In this document: positions 16,268 to 24,921 of the stretch, in pieces
Layout of the letters: every line of letters begins with the position of its first letter
Position numbering within the stretch: position 1 is the first letter of the stretch
Assembly: GCA_036378435.1 (NCBI GenBank)
Contig: DASUWK010000057.1
Location: 1-62,909, forward strand
Direction of reading: 5' to 3'
DNA length: 62,909 nt
Source of the DNA: DASUWK01 sp036378435
Lineage (GTDB): Bacteria; Chloroflexota; Dormibacteria; Dormibacterales; Dormibacteraceae
The notes under the pieces: model-generated
What the model was told of the DNA's origin: nothing
Seen by the model: only the letters and a program-made list of their open reading frames with translations
Database searches by the model: none
Made by a program: the position numbers and the translations under genes

Positions 16268-16271
<4 letters not shown>
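15489..16271 (+). CDS. livG: Branched-chain amino acid ABC transporter ATP-binding protein (LivG type)
   Basis: 260-aa ABC ATPase powering uptake. Walker A GPNGAGKTT at residues 43-51, signature variant LPYGLQRRLEIARALA, Walker B LLLLDEPAAG, and the H-loop histidine in LIEHDM. RRGIARTFQNIRLF is the LivG-type Q-loop region. GTG start in a GTGA overlap; stop overlaps livF as TTGA. Works with the LivF-type partner as a heterodimer on the permease pair. Confidence 0.95.
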
Positions 16272-17002
<731 letters not shown>

Positions 17003-17127
17003 CCCGCGGGGGGCACTCGGTCCAGGCTCTCTACTCCCTCCGCCGTAGCCACCCACCCGGGGGTTGGCCGGGCGAGGGTATTGCGGGCGTCTGAGCCCCG
17101 TCAACCCTGCTTGTTAAGGGGCCAGAC

Positions 17128-17195
17128 TGCCGCGTTCGCCGGCGAGCGCGGGTCTGTGGGGCGGCGGAATGCCGCGTTCGCTAGCGAGCGCGGGT
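17128..17195. terminator. Two tandem 26-bp hairpin repeats between convergent operons
   Basis: The 213-base gap 17003-17215 holds two 26-bp copies (17128-17153 and 17170-17195) differing at two bases. Each folds into CCGCGTTCGC/GCGAGCGCGG with one mismatch, so each is a stem-loop, 42 bases apart. Position between convergent genes suggests bidirectional termination. No T tract follows either. I see nothing coding in the rest of the gap. Confidence 0.55.
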
Positions 17196-17215
17196 ATCAC
17201 GCCCGGCCCCCGACG

Positions 17216-17986
17216 TCAGAGGACCTTCGACAGAAACGCCTTGGTTCGCTGGTGCTGAGGCGCGGCCAGCACCTCCCGCGGCTTCCCCGACTCGACCACC
17301 ACGCCGCCGTCCATGAACACCAAGGAGTCCCCCACCTCGCGGGCGAAGCCCATCTCGTGGGTCACGACGACCATCGTCATGCCGTCCAGCGCCAAACGGC
17401 GCATCACCTCGAGCACCTCGCCCACCAGCTCGGGGTCCAGCGCAGACGTGGGCTCGTCGAAGAGCATCAGCTTCGGGCGCATCGCCAGCGCCCGGGCGAT
17501 CGCGACCCGCTGCTGCTGACCGCCCGACAGCTGCCGCGGATACGAGTGGTACTTGTCTGCCAGCCCGACCTGGTTCAGCAGGTCCTTGCCCCGCTCGACA
17601 GCCTGCCTGGTCGATTCCCCCTTTACCTGGGTGGGACCCTCGATCACGTTGCCCAGGGCGGTCATGTGCGGGAAAAGGTTGAAGTGCTGGAACACCATCC
17701 CGATCTCCGCCCGCTTGCGGCAGACCTCCTTGTCGGGGAGCTCGTAGAGCTTGTCTCCGCGCTGCTGGTAGCCGACCAGCTCGCCGTCGACGTACAACCG
17801 GCCGGCGTCGATCTGCTCGAGATGGTTCACGCAGCGCAGGAAGGTGCTCTTCCCCGACCCTGACGGGCCGATGATGCAGATCACCTCTTTTGGCGCCACC
17901 GCCAGCGTGACCCCTCTCAGGACCTCGAGGCGCCCGTAGCTCTTGTGAACCGCCTCCGCGCGCACCATGGCGCCGCCGGCGCTCAT
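17216..17986 (-). CDS. Polar amino acid ABC transporter ATP-binding protein
   Basis: 256-aa ATPase of the GlnQ/HisP type. Walker A GPSGSGKST at residues 40-48, signature LSGGQQQRVAIARALAM, Walker B LMLFDEPTSALDPE, H-loop VVTHEMGFA. ATG 17986 overlaps the permease stop (ATGA). An alternative internal start MVRAEAVHKSYG is seven codons in. Energises uptake with the permease and binding protein encoded upstream. The amino acid carried is not decidable. Confidence 0.95.
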   Translation of the reverse strand: MSAGGAMVRAEAVHKSYGRLEVLRGVTLAVAPKEVICIIGPSGSGKSTFLRCVNHLEQIDAGRLYVDGELVGYQQRGDKLYELPDKEVCRKRAEIGMVFQHFNLFPHMTALGNVIEGPTQVKGESTRQAVERGKDLLNQVGLADKYHSYPRQLSGGQQQRVAIARALAMRPKLMLFDEPTSALDPELVGEVLEVMRRLALDGMTMVVVTHEMGFAREVGDSLVFMDGGVVVESGKPREVLAAPQHQRTKAFLSKVL

Positions 17987-18948
17987 AGGGGCGCCGCGCC
18001 GGTCTCGGCCAGGATGGGTGGCGTCTGGTGCGTGGTGAAGAGCAGCCGCCTGATCCGCTGGACCGGGGTCTCCGGCAGCTGGCGCACAGAGCCGCGGGCG
18101 TAGTAACGCTCCAGGTAGTACTGCCCGACCGTCATCACCGAGGTGCACAGGAGGTACCAGATGCTGACCACGATGAGCAGCTCCTCGACGCGGTAGTTGT
18201 AGGCGGAGATGGCCTGGGACACCCGGAACAGCTCGGTCAAAGTGACGATGGACGCCAGGGAGGATGTCTTCAACATCGAGATGCTCTCGTTGCCGGTGGG
18301 CGGGATCACGACCCGCATCGCCTGCGGCAAGATGATCCGCCGCATGATCTGCACGCGCCGCATGCCCAGCGCCTGCGCCGCCTCGGTCTGGCCCTGGTCG
18401 ATCGAGATGACGCCGGCGCGCACGATCTCGGCCATGTAGGCGGCCTCGTTGAGGCCCAGGCCGAGGATGGCCGCGACCAAGGGCGTGATGAGCTTGACCG
18501 TGTCCGCACTCCAGATGAGCGGCGTGCCCGGGATGCCGATCGCGAGGGTGGGCAGGATGAGCTGCAGGTTCCACCAGAACCAGAGCTGCACCAGGACCGG
18601 CGTGCCCCGGAAGAAGAAGATGTAGAACCAGCTCACGCTCGACAGCACGGGGTTCGGGGAAAGGCGCATCACCGCCAGCACAGTGCCGAGGACGACGCCG
18701 ATCGCCATCGCGATGACCGTCAGCACGATCGTCAGCACGAGCGCCTGCAGCACGCTGTGCTGGAAGAACCAGTAGGCCACGACGTCCCAGCGCAGGCGGG
18801 GGGCCGTGACGAACTTGTAGACGATCCCGGCGAAGATCGCCAGCACCAGGACAGCGCCCAGCCAGCGCAGCGGATGCCTGACAGGAACCGCCGTTATCGC
18901 CTCGGGTCGGACGGCTTGGGCAGCGGTCTCGCTCACGTGCGGTTGCAC
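17983..18948 (-). CDS. Polar amino acid ABC transporter permease
   Basis: 321-aa permease of the His/Glu/Gln/Arg/opine family. A cytosolic N-terminus of about 30 residues precedes a first span (WLGAVLVLAIFAGIVYKFV), then LTIVLTVIAMAIGVVLGTVLAVMRLS, YIFFFRGTPVLVQLWF and the EAA loop NEAAYMAEIVRAGVISIDQGQTEAA. Only one permease gene is present, so it probably forms a homodimer. A strong hairpin separates it from the binding protein gene upstream. Confidence 0.94.
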   Translation of the reverse strand: MQPHVSETAAQAVRPEAITAVPVRHPLRWLGAVLVLAIFAGIVYKFVTAPRLRWDVVAYWFFQHSVLQALVLTIVLTVIAMAIGVVLGTVLAVMRLSPNPVLSSVSWFYIFFFRGTPVLVQLWFWWNLQLILPTLAIGIPGTPLIWSADTVKLITPLVAAILGLGLNEAAYMAEIVRAGVISIDQGQTEAAQALGMRRVQIMRRIILPQAMRVVIPPTGNESISMLKTSSLASIVTLTELFRVSQAISAYNYRVEELLIVVSIWYLLCTSVMTVGQYYLERYYARGSVRQLPETPVQRIRRLLFTTHQTPPILAETGAAPL

Positions 18949-18960
18949 CCTAGCAGGTGA

Positions 18961-18986
18961 GCGGGCCGCGCGAAAACGCGGCCCGC
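18961..18986 (-). terminator. Perfect 10-bp hairpin after the polar amino acid binding-protein gene
   Basis: GCGGGCCGCG and CGCGGCCCGC arms with a CGAAAA loop, in the 54-base gap between the binding protein stop and the permease start. No U tract, so it more likely blocks 3' decay or attenuates than fully terminates. The same layout occurs in the LIV operon at 13162. Confidence 0.65.
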
Positions 18987-19002
18987 CCAGGTGTGTTCTA
19001 GG

Positions 19003-19974
19003 TCAGTAAGTAGGCACGCAGGCCTGTGAGCCGGCGCCGGTCGAGCTGTTGATGTTCTTGCCGACGTCCGCGGCTCCGACAGCGCCGTCGCTGACATTCC
19101 AGGCGTCCAGGATCTTCTTGTAATAGCCCTTGTCGATCAGGTACTTGATGGCGTCCTCGAACGCCTTCACGAGCGGGCTGCCCATCGGCACGGCGATGCC
19201 GTAAGGGGCAATCCCGCAGGGCTGGCCGCTGATCGCCAGCGTGCCGTTGGAGAGCTTCACCTGGTAGTCGGCGACAGGCGAGTCTGCAAAGCCGGCCACC
19301 GAGCGCCCTCCGATGACGTCGCTGTTCGCGTCGGTCTGCTTGGTGAAGCTGTGGATGGTGATGTCGGGCTGTCCGGCCTTCTGACAGTTGTTCGTGTCAC
19401 CCGGGATAGCGCTGCCGTCAGGCTTCTTGCCGAGGAACCCGAAGGCGTCGCTCTCTTCGGTCGTGCCGGTCTGCACGGCGATCGTCTTGCCGCACAACGC
19501 CCCGACGCTGGTCACCGAGAACCCACCCTTCTTGACGAACCACGACTCGCCGGCCTTGTAGTAGGTGACGAAGTCGACGGTCTTCTCGCGCTCGGTGGTG
19601 GGCGTGAAGCTCGAGATGCCGATGTCGTAGCGGGTCCCGATGTCGGGGATGATCGTGGAGAAGTCGGCGTTGTTGAACACGAAGTTCAGACCGAGCACCT
19701 TCCCGATCGCCTTGCCGAAATCGACGTCCCAGCCGATCACCTCGCCCGTCGCGGGATCGATGAACTCGTTGGGCGCGTAGCTGGCGTCGGCGCCGACCTC
19801 GATCGCGTTCTTCGACCTGATGTCGGACGGAACCTCCGCCGCGATGCTCCCCTGCTTGGAGATGCTGGCCAGCACTGCGGGCACGCCGGTGGCTGTGGGC
19901 CCGCCGCCGCCGCTGCTGCCACAAGCGACTGCGCAGGTGATGACGGTGACAAACAAGGCCAGGGAACGTCGCAT
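19003..19974 (-). CDS. Polar amino acid ABC transporter substrate-binding lipoprotein
   Basis: 323-aa family 3 solute-binding protein. Signal peptide MRRSLALFVTVITCAVAC with lipobox and lipid Cys18, then a short Gly/Ser linker. IEVGADASYAPNEFIDPATG, GWDVDFGKAIGKVLG and FVTYYKAGESWFV fit the fold. AAAGGAGG lies about eight bases before the ATG. It starts only 13 bases after the stop of the upstream membrane protein gene, so it may be reached by transcription from the polysaccharide run. Confidence 0.93.
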   Translation of the reverse strand: MRRSLALFVTVITCAVACGSSGGGGPTATGVPAVLASISKQGSIAAEVPSDIRSKNAIEVGADASYAPNEFIDPATGEVIGWDVDFGKAIGKVLGLNFVFNNADFSTIIPDIGTRYDIGISSFTPTTEREKTVDFVTYYKAGESWFVKKGGFSVTSVGALCGKTIAVQTGTTEESDAFGFLGKKPDGSAIPGDTNNCQKAGQPDITIHSFTKQTDANSDVIGGRSVAGFADSPVADYQVKLSNGTLAISGQPCGIAPYGIAVPMGSPLVKAFEDAIKYLIDKGYYKKILDAWNVSDGAVGAADVGKNINSSTGAGSQACVPTY

Positions 19975-19987
19975 CCGGGGGCCTCCT

Positions 19988-20794
19988 TTATGACGGGCGG
20001 TTGCTGATCCAGAACAGGTAGGCGAGGAGCAGACCGAACGCGCCGTACTCGATCAGAACCTGGCGGGTCAGCGAGTCCTCGAACGCGTGCCTGAGCACGC
20101 CACGACTGATGTACCACACGAGCAGGAGGATGACCGCGAACGCGCCCTCCTGGAAGTGCAGATACATCGACATCGCCCAGGCGGCCATCGCCACCACCAG
20201 GGCGACGAAAAACCCGAGCAGGAACGCGCGGGAACCGGTGAGCGGCGTGCCGAGCACGCGGAAGCTGCGGTAGTTGGCCGCCAGCGCCAGCAGCCCGATC
20301 CAGAAGACCTGCAGCGCCAGCGGGAACGGCGCGGCGAGGACCACCAGGAATGCGCCCGCCAGCGGGACGGCGAGGAGCGCCTCCTGGATCCACTCATGCC
20401 AGGTTCGCCCCTGCCCGCTCAGGTGCCGGTAGTCGAGATGCGCGGCGACTCCGAAGCCGAGGCCGAAAGCGGCGCTGGCCAGCGCGAACTGCCACCAGTC
20501 GACGATCAGCAGTGAGAGGCCCGCCACCACGACGGCGCCGATGGCGACCGGCATGAAATGCTCCAGCGCCGGGCCTCGCGACTGGCCGTGCAGGTAGGCG
20601 AAGAGCGCCGGCGCGGCGAGCACCACCAGTCCGAACGAGAGCCACCAGACCTGGCTCGGCGCGACCAGCTCCGACTTGAGGCCGAGGGCCAGCGCGGCCA
20701 GCACGAAGCCGACGAAGACGAGGAAACGAAGGTCGCGCTCGTCGGTGAAGAACGCGGTGCGGGAAGGCGGCTCCAGCCGCGGCGGAAGCTTCAC
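19988..20794 (-). CDS. Multi-pass membrane protein of unknown function
   Basis: 268 aa. After a soluble N-terminus (about 25 residues) come roughly eight to nine hydrophobic segments, for example FLVFVGFVLAALALG, LSFGLVVLAAPALFAYL and AVPLAGAFLVVLAAPFPLAL. No catalytic motif is evident and I do not recognise the family. The start overlaps the cupin stop by 4 nt (ATGA), so it is coupled to the GDP-mannose genes. Possible roles include a membrane anchor or regulator of sugar synthesis, which is speculative. Confidence 0.75.
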   Translation of the reverse strand: MKLPPRLEPPSRTAFFTDERDLRFLVFVGFVLAALALGLKSELVAPSQVWWLSFGLVVLAAPALFAYLHGQSRGPALEHFMPVAIGAVVVAGLSLLIVDWWQFALASAAFGLGFGVAAHLDYRHLSGQGRTWHEWIQEALLAVPLAGAFLVVLAAPFPLALQVFWIGLLALAANYRSFRVLGTPLTGSRAFLLGFFVALVVAMAAWAMSMYLHFQEGAFAVILLLVWYISRGVLRHAFEDSLTRQVLIEYGAFGLLLAYLFWISNRPS

Positions 20795-21147
20795 GTCCCT
20801 GCCCTGCCGTACCGATCTTCCAAACGCACGACGTCGTCGATCTCCGCCGTCGAGACTTCGAAGATGTCGGTGTCTTCGACTGCGGTCATGCGATGTCGGG
20901 TGCCCGGGGTGATGTGCACCGTGTCGCCCACCTCGAGCCGGTGCGTCGTGCCGTCGAGCTCGAGGTCCATGACACCTCTGACCATCAGAAGGCTCTCGTC
21001 CTTCATCTGGTGGTACTGGAGCGAGAGCGCCTCGCCGGCGTTGATGTGCAGGATCTTGCCCAGGTAGCGGTCGGTGATCGCCCAGCGGATCTCATAGCCC
21101 CACGGCTTTTCGACCTTGGTCGAGGCCGAGTCTTTAACCTGCGCCAC
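20791..21147 (-). CDS. Cupin, mannose-6-phosphate isomerase type
   Basis: 118-aa single cupin. EKPWGYEIRWAITDRY is the start seen in type II phosphomannose isomerase cupins; YHQMKDESLLMVRG and PGTRHRMTA carry the metal-binding residues. In many bacteria this domain is fused behind ManC; here it is a separate gene two genes after manC, with phosphomannomutase between. Likely converts fructose-6-P to mannose-6-P, so the three genes would cover fructose-6-P to GDP-mannose. Overlaps the mutase 3' end by 14 bases. Isomerase activity of a stand-alone cupin is inference. Confidence 0.75.
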   Translation of the reverse strand: MAQVKDSASTKVEKPWGYEIRWAITDRYLGKILHINAGEALSLQYHQMKDESLLMVRGVMDLELDGTTHRLEVGDTVHITPGTRHRMTAVEDTDIFEVSTAEIDDVVRLEDRYGRAGT

Positions 21148-22603
21148 CCTGACCTCCGACTCCGACGATCTCCTCGAGCGCGGCCAGCCGCTGCTCGACG
21201 GCGGCGGGATCGCTCGCCTCGGCGTAGATCCGGATCAGCGGCTCCGTGCCGCTGGTTCGCAGCAGCACCCAGCTCCCGTCCTTCAGATAGAACTTGAAGC
21301 CGTCGTCGTCGCGGATGCGCTCGACGTCCTGACCGGCGATCGTGTGCGGCTCGTTCTCACGCAGCGTCTCCAGCACCCGCTGGCGGTCGGTCTCATACGT
21401 GTCGCGCGGCATGTGGATGTCGTGTCTGGCGTACGCGTGCGGGCCGACGCGAGCTTCGAGCTCAGCCAGGATCTTGCTGATCGGCTTGCCGCTGCGCACG
21501 ATCATGTCCGCGAAGAAGAGGCCGGCCAAGATTCCGTCGCGCTCCGGGATGTGGCCCCGAAAGCCGAAGCCGCCTGACTCCTCGCCGCCGAGCACGGCGT
21601 CCGTCTCCATCATCTTCGGGGCGATGTTCTTGAACCCGACCGGGAGCTCGTAGACGTCAACGCCGTACTCGCGCGCGAGCTGGTCCGCCATCGAGGTCAT
21701 GTTGATGGTCTTGACCACCGGCCCCCGTTGGCCCCGGTCCTCGAAGAGGTAGCGCATCAGCAGGGCGTACACCTGCAGCTGCGTGACGAAGGTGCCGTTC
21801 TCATCGATGATCCCGACGCGGTCCGCGTCGCCATCGGTCGCGATGCAGAGGTCATAGCCGCCCGTGCGCATGCTCGCGAGCGCGGCCTGCATGTTCTGCG
21901 GGATGGGCTCAGGGCTGACGCCTCCGAAGTAAGGGTTGCGTTCCGGGTGCAGCTCGGTGACCGAGGTCGAACCTCCGCCGAGCAGCTCGGTCAGGTAGTC
22001 GTAGGCCGAGCCGTGCATGACCTCGTGCAGGATCCGCAGGCCCGACCCGCGGATCGCGTCGAGGTCGACCAGGTTGGCGATCTGGCTGACGTAGGCCGGC
22101 TTGGGGTCATAGGTCTCGATCAGGCCCCGGCGCTCGCCGTCGGCTCGCGACAGGAGCTGGCCGGTCTGCTCGGCAGCCGCGTCGTTGATCAGCCGCTCGA
22201 GCTCGTCGATGACTGCCGACGGCGCCGAGCTGCCGGTCTCCGGCTTGTACTTGACGCCGTTGAAGAGCGCGGGGTTGTGGCTTGCCGTGATCACCACGGC
22301 GCCTGCAGCGTGGCGATCGATGACCGTCCACGACGCCACCTGGGTCGGGCTCGGCCGGTCGAAGACCAGCGACCTCACGCCGTTCGTTGCGAGCACGCGC
22401 GCCACCTGTTCCGCGAACACCTCGGATCCGAAGCGGCAGTCGTATCCGACCACGGCGAGCGGCTCGTCGACGCGACTTTTCAGATACCGCGCGATGCCCT
22501 CGCCGGCACGCCGAACGCTGTCGAAGGTGAAATCGTCGGCGATGATTCCGCGCCAGCCGTCGGTGCCGAACTTGATCTTTCGAGGCGGGGTCACAGGGCT
22601 CAA
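21134..22603 (-). CDS. Phosphomannomutase / phosphoglucomutase
   Basis: 489-aa alpha-D-phosphohexomutase. KFGTDGWRGIIADDF at the N-terminus, active-site Ser108 in TASHNP, metal loop DGDADR, sugar loop GEESGG, and phosphate loop RTSGTEPLIRIY near the C-terminus. Converts mannose-6-P to mannose-1-P (or the glucose pair). TTG start overlaps the manC stop (TTGA). The neighbourhood (ManC, Gmd, GME-like) favours the mannose role; dual use is common in the family. Confidence 0.92.
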   Translation of the reverse strand: MSPVTPPRKIKFGTDGWRGIIADDFTFDSVRRAGEGIARYLKSRVDEPLAVVGYDCRFGSEVFAEQVARVLATNGVRSLVFDRPSPTQVASWTVIDRHAAGAVVITASHNPALFNGVKYKPETGSSAPSAVIDELERLINDAAAEQTGQLLSRADGERRGLIETYDPKPAYVSQIANLVDLDAIRGSGLRILHEVMHGSAYDYLTELLGGGSTSVTELHPERNPYFGGVSPEPIPQNMQAALASMRTGGYDLCIATDGDADRVGIIDENGTFVTQLQVYALLMRYLFEDRGQRGPVVKTINMTSMADQLAREYGVDVYELPVGFKNIAPKMMETDAVLGGEESGGFGFRGHIPERDGILAGLFFADMIVRSGKPISKILAELEARVGPHAYARHDIHMPRDTYETDRQRVLETLRENEPHTIAGQDVERIRDDDGFKFYLKDGSWVLLRTSGTEPLIRIYAEASDPAAVEQRLAALEEIVGVGGQGGAG

Positions 22604-23652
22604 AGGTACTCGGTGAGGCCGCGACGGCCCAGCTCTTCGACCACCCGCTTCACCTCCTGGGCGCGCGATCGCGGACAGATCAGGATGGCCTCCTCCCCCT
22701 CGACAACAACCAGGTCCTCGAGGCCGATCGTCGCGATCAGCTTGCCCTCGACCAGGACCAGGTTGTCGCGGCTGTCCAGCAGCAGCGCCGGGCCCTCGAC
22801 CACGTTGCCGTCACGGTCCGGCCGGCGCAGAGCGGCCAGCTCTGGCCAGGCGCCGATGTCGGCCCAGCCGAAGCGGGCGGGCACGAGCAGCAGGTTCTGG
22901 GTGCGTTCCATTACGGAGTAGTCGATGGCGACGTTCGGGAGCCGCGCGTAAGCGCGCGCGGCGGCTTCCTCATGACGCGCGGCTCGCGCCTCCAGCACCC
23001 GCTTCAAACCGCGGTGATGGGCCGGCGCGTGCGCCCGAAGCTCAGCCTCCAGGCGATCGGCCCGGAAGTTGAACATCGCCAGGTTCCAGTAGTAGTCGCC
23101 TTCGGCCAGGAACTGCCGGGCCGTCTCGAGATCGGGCTTCTCACGAAAACCGTCGACTCGCAGGGCCTTGACGCCTGACTGCGAGAGCGCCCCGGCGGTG
23201 TGGATGTAGCCCAGCCCTGTGGACGGGTGCGTGGGCTCGAGCCCGATGAGGACGATCGCCTCGCCCTGCGCCGCCAGCTTCGCCGCCGCCTTGATGGCTC
23301 GGGCGAACTGCGCCGGCTTCGTGATGACATGGTCGGCCGGAAAGCAGGTCAGGACGGCCTCGGGATCCCGGGCCGCGATCGTCATCGCCGCCAGGCCGTA
23401 AGCGCTGGTCGTCCCGCGTGCGACCGGTTCCACGATGTACCGAGCTGGGTCGACGTCGGGCAGCAGCCGGCGCAGCGGGTCGACCTGGGCCGCCTCCGTC
23501 AGCACCCAGACCTCGTCGACCAGCGGCCGCACGCGCTCGTATGTCTCCGCCACGAGCGGCTTGCCGCTCGCGCCGAGCGGCAGCATGTGCTTCGGCGTCC
23601 GCCGGCGAGACCGCGGCCAGAGCCGCGTGCCCGAGCCGCCGGCGGCGATCAC
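22600..23652 (-). CDS. manC: Mannose-1-phosphate guanylyltransferase
   Basis: Makes GDP-mannose from mannose-1-P and GTP. The catalytic loop AAGGSGTRLWPRSR, FREKPDLETARQFL and WNLAMFNFRAD are typical; there is no fused isomerase cupin. About 350 aa. The start is uncertain: the only canonical start near the homology is GTG 23652, which would cut the first beta strand. The natural N-terminus (GGRTYGVIAAGG) reaches an ATA at 23673 that overlaps the metK TAG stop (ATAG), with no ATG, GTG or TTG between. See the finding on NTAG junctions. Confidence 0.9.
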   Translation of the reverse strand: MIAAGGSGTRLWPRSRRRTPKHMLPLGASGKPLVAETYERVRPLVDEVWVLTEAAQVDPLRRLLPDVDPARYIVEPVARGTTSAYGLAAMTIAARDPEAVLTCFPADHVITKPAQFARAIKAAAKLAAQGEAIVLIGLEPTHPSTGLGYIHTAGALSQSGVKALRVDGFREKPDLETARQFLAEGDYYWNLAMFNFRADRLEAELRAHAPAHHRGLKRVLEARAARHEEAAARAYARLPNVAIDYSVMERTQNLLLVPARFGWADIGAWPELAALRRPDRDGNVVEGPALLLDSRDNLVLVEGKLIATIGLEDLVVVEGEEAILICPRSRAQEVKRVVEELGRRGLTEYL

Positions 23653-23669
23653 GCCGTAGGTCCGGCCGC

Positions 23670-24830
23670 CTATGCCGTTGTCACTCCAACTTCGGCCCCG
23701 AGCTCGGCGGCCCGCTTGGTGTCTTCCCAGGGAAACGCCGCCCGGCCGAAGTGGCCGTAGCACGCGGCCTGGCGGTAGATCGGGCGCCGCAGTCCTAGCT
23801 CCTTGATGATGCCGAGCGGCGAGAGGTCGAACAGCCGCTCGACCGTCCTGCCCAGCTCGGCGTCCGCCACGCGGCCGGTGCCGTACGTGTCGACCGTGAC
23901 GGCGACGGGCCTGGCGACGCCGATGGCGTACGCGATCTGGATCTCGCAGCGAGAGGCCAGGCCGGCGGCGACGATGTTCTTGGCGACCCAACGGGCGCCA
24001 TAGGCGCCGGCGCGGTCGACCTTGGTCGGGTCTTTGCCGCTGAAGCAGCCGCCGCCGTGGCGCGCATAGCCGCCGTAGGTGTCGACCATGATCTTGCGGC
24101 CGGTGAGGCCGGCGTCCGCGACCGGACCGCCGATGACGAAGCGGCCGGTGGGGTTCACCAGGACCTTGAAGCCGGCGGACCGCTCTCTCCCCGCCAGCGC
24201 GGGCTCGACCACGTTCGCGATCACGTCCGCGCGCAGCTGGTCGAGGTCGACCTCCTCGTTGTGCTGGGCCGAGACCACCACGGTCTCCACCCGCGGAGCG
24301 CCCTCGCCGTAGCTGACGGTGACCTGCGCCTTACCGTCCGGCCGCAGGTAGGACAGCGAGCGGTCGCGGCGCGACCTCGAAAGGCCCTCGGCCAGCCTGT
24401 GAGCCAGCACGATCGGCAGCGGCATGAGCTCCTCGGTCTCGTCGCAGGCGAAGCCGAACACGATGCCCGAATCCCCAGCGCCTCCCACGTCCACGCCGGC
24501 AGCGATGTCCGGCGACTGCTCGTCGATGCTCGTGATGACGCCGCACGTCTCGGCATCCAGGCCGTAGCGCGCGCGGGTGTAGCCGGTGTCGCGGATGGTG
24601 TCGCGGATGATCCGCGGGATGTCGACGTAGCAGTCCGTCGTGATCTCGCCGCAGACGAGCACCAAGCCCGTGGTGATGGCCGTCTCGCAGGCGACCCGGG
24701 CCAGCGGGTCCTTGGCCAGGATCGCGTCGAGGACGCCGTCCGAGATCTGGTCCGCGAGCTTGTCCGGGTGGCCTTCGGTGACCGACTCGGAAGTGAACAG
24801 GCGGCCTGCGACCGCCTCTTGCTGTGCCAT
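23670..24830 (-). CDS. metK: S-adenosylmethionine synthetase
   Basis: Makes SAM from methionine and ATP. 386 aa with TSESVTEGHPDKLADQISD, GAGDSGIVFGFACDET and GGGCFSGKDPTKVDR, all diagnostic. A perfect AAGGAGG precedes ATG 24830. It lies in a run with two methyltransferases, ahcY and apt, so SAM supply and by-product removal are encoded together with polysaccharide genes. The family normally has GAGDQG; here the position is Ser, a small variation. Confidence 0.97.
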   Translation of the reverse strand: MAQQEAVAGRLFTSESVTEGHPDKLADQISDGVLDAILAKDPLARVACETAITTGLVLVCGEITTDCYVDIPRIIRDTIRDTGYTRARYGLDAETCGVITSIDEQSPDIAAGVDVGGAGDSGIVFGFACDETEELMPLPIVLAHRLAEGLSRSRRDRSLSYLRPDGKAQVTVSYGEGAPRVETVVVSAQHNEEVDLDQLRADVIANVVEPALAGRERSAGFKVLVNPTGRFVIGGPVADAGLTGRKIMVDTYGGYARHGGGCFSGKDPTKVDRAGAYGARWVAKNIVAAGLASRCEIQIAYAIGVARPVAVTVDTYGTGRVADAELGRTVERLFDLSPLGIIKELGLRRPIYRQAACYGHFGRAAFPWEDTKRAAELGAEVGVTTA

Positions 24831-24832
24831 TC

Positions 24833-24848
24833 GATCCTCCTTGATCGC
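24833..24848 (-). promoter_or_regulatory. metK ribosome-binding site in a small hairpin loop
   Basis: The metK Shine-Dalgarno lies in CGATC-AAGGAG-GATCG, a 5-bp stem that would show the SD in its loop. The 91-base leader 24831-24921 also holds several GC-rich complementary blocks. I could not fit it to a known SAM riboswitch consensus. Confidence 0.4.
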
Positions 24849-24921
24849 CCAGGCCGGCTCGCCCTGGCTCCCTGTGGCCGGGCTCCGTGCCTCGAGGTCT
24901 CGCCTCCGGGAAGAAGGCCGG

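Noticed and set aside
24831..24921. Known SAM riboswitch before metK
   Set aside because: I could not align the leader to SAM-I, II or IV consensus features; kept only as a low-confidence structured leader.
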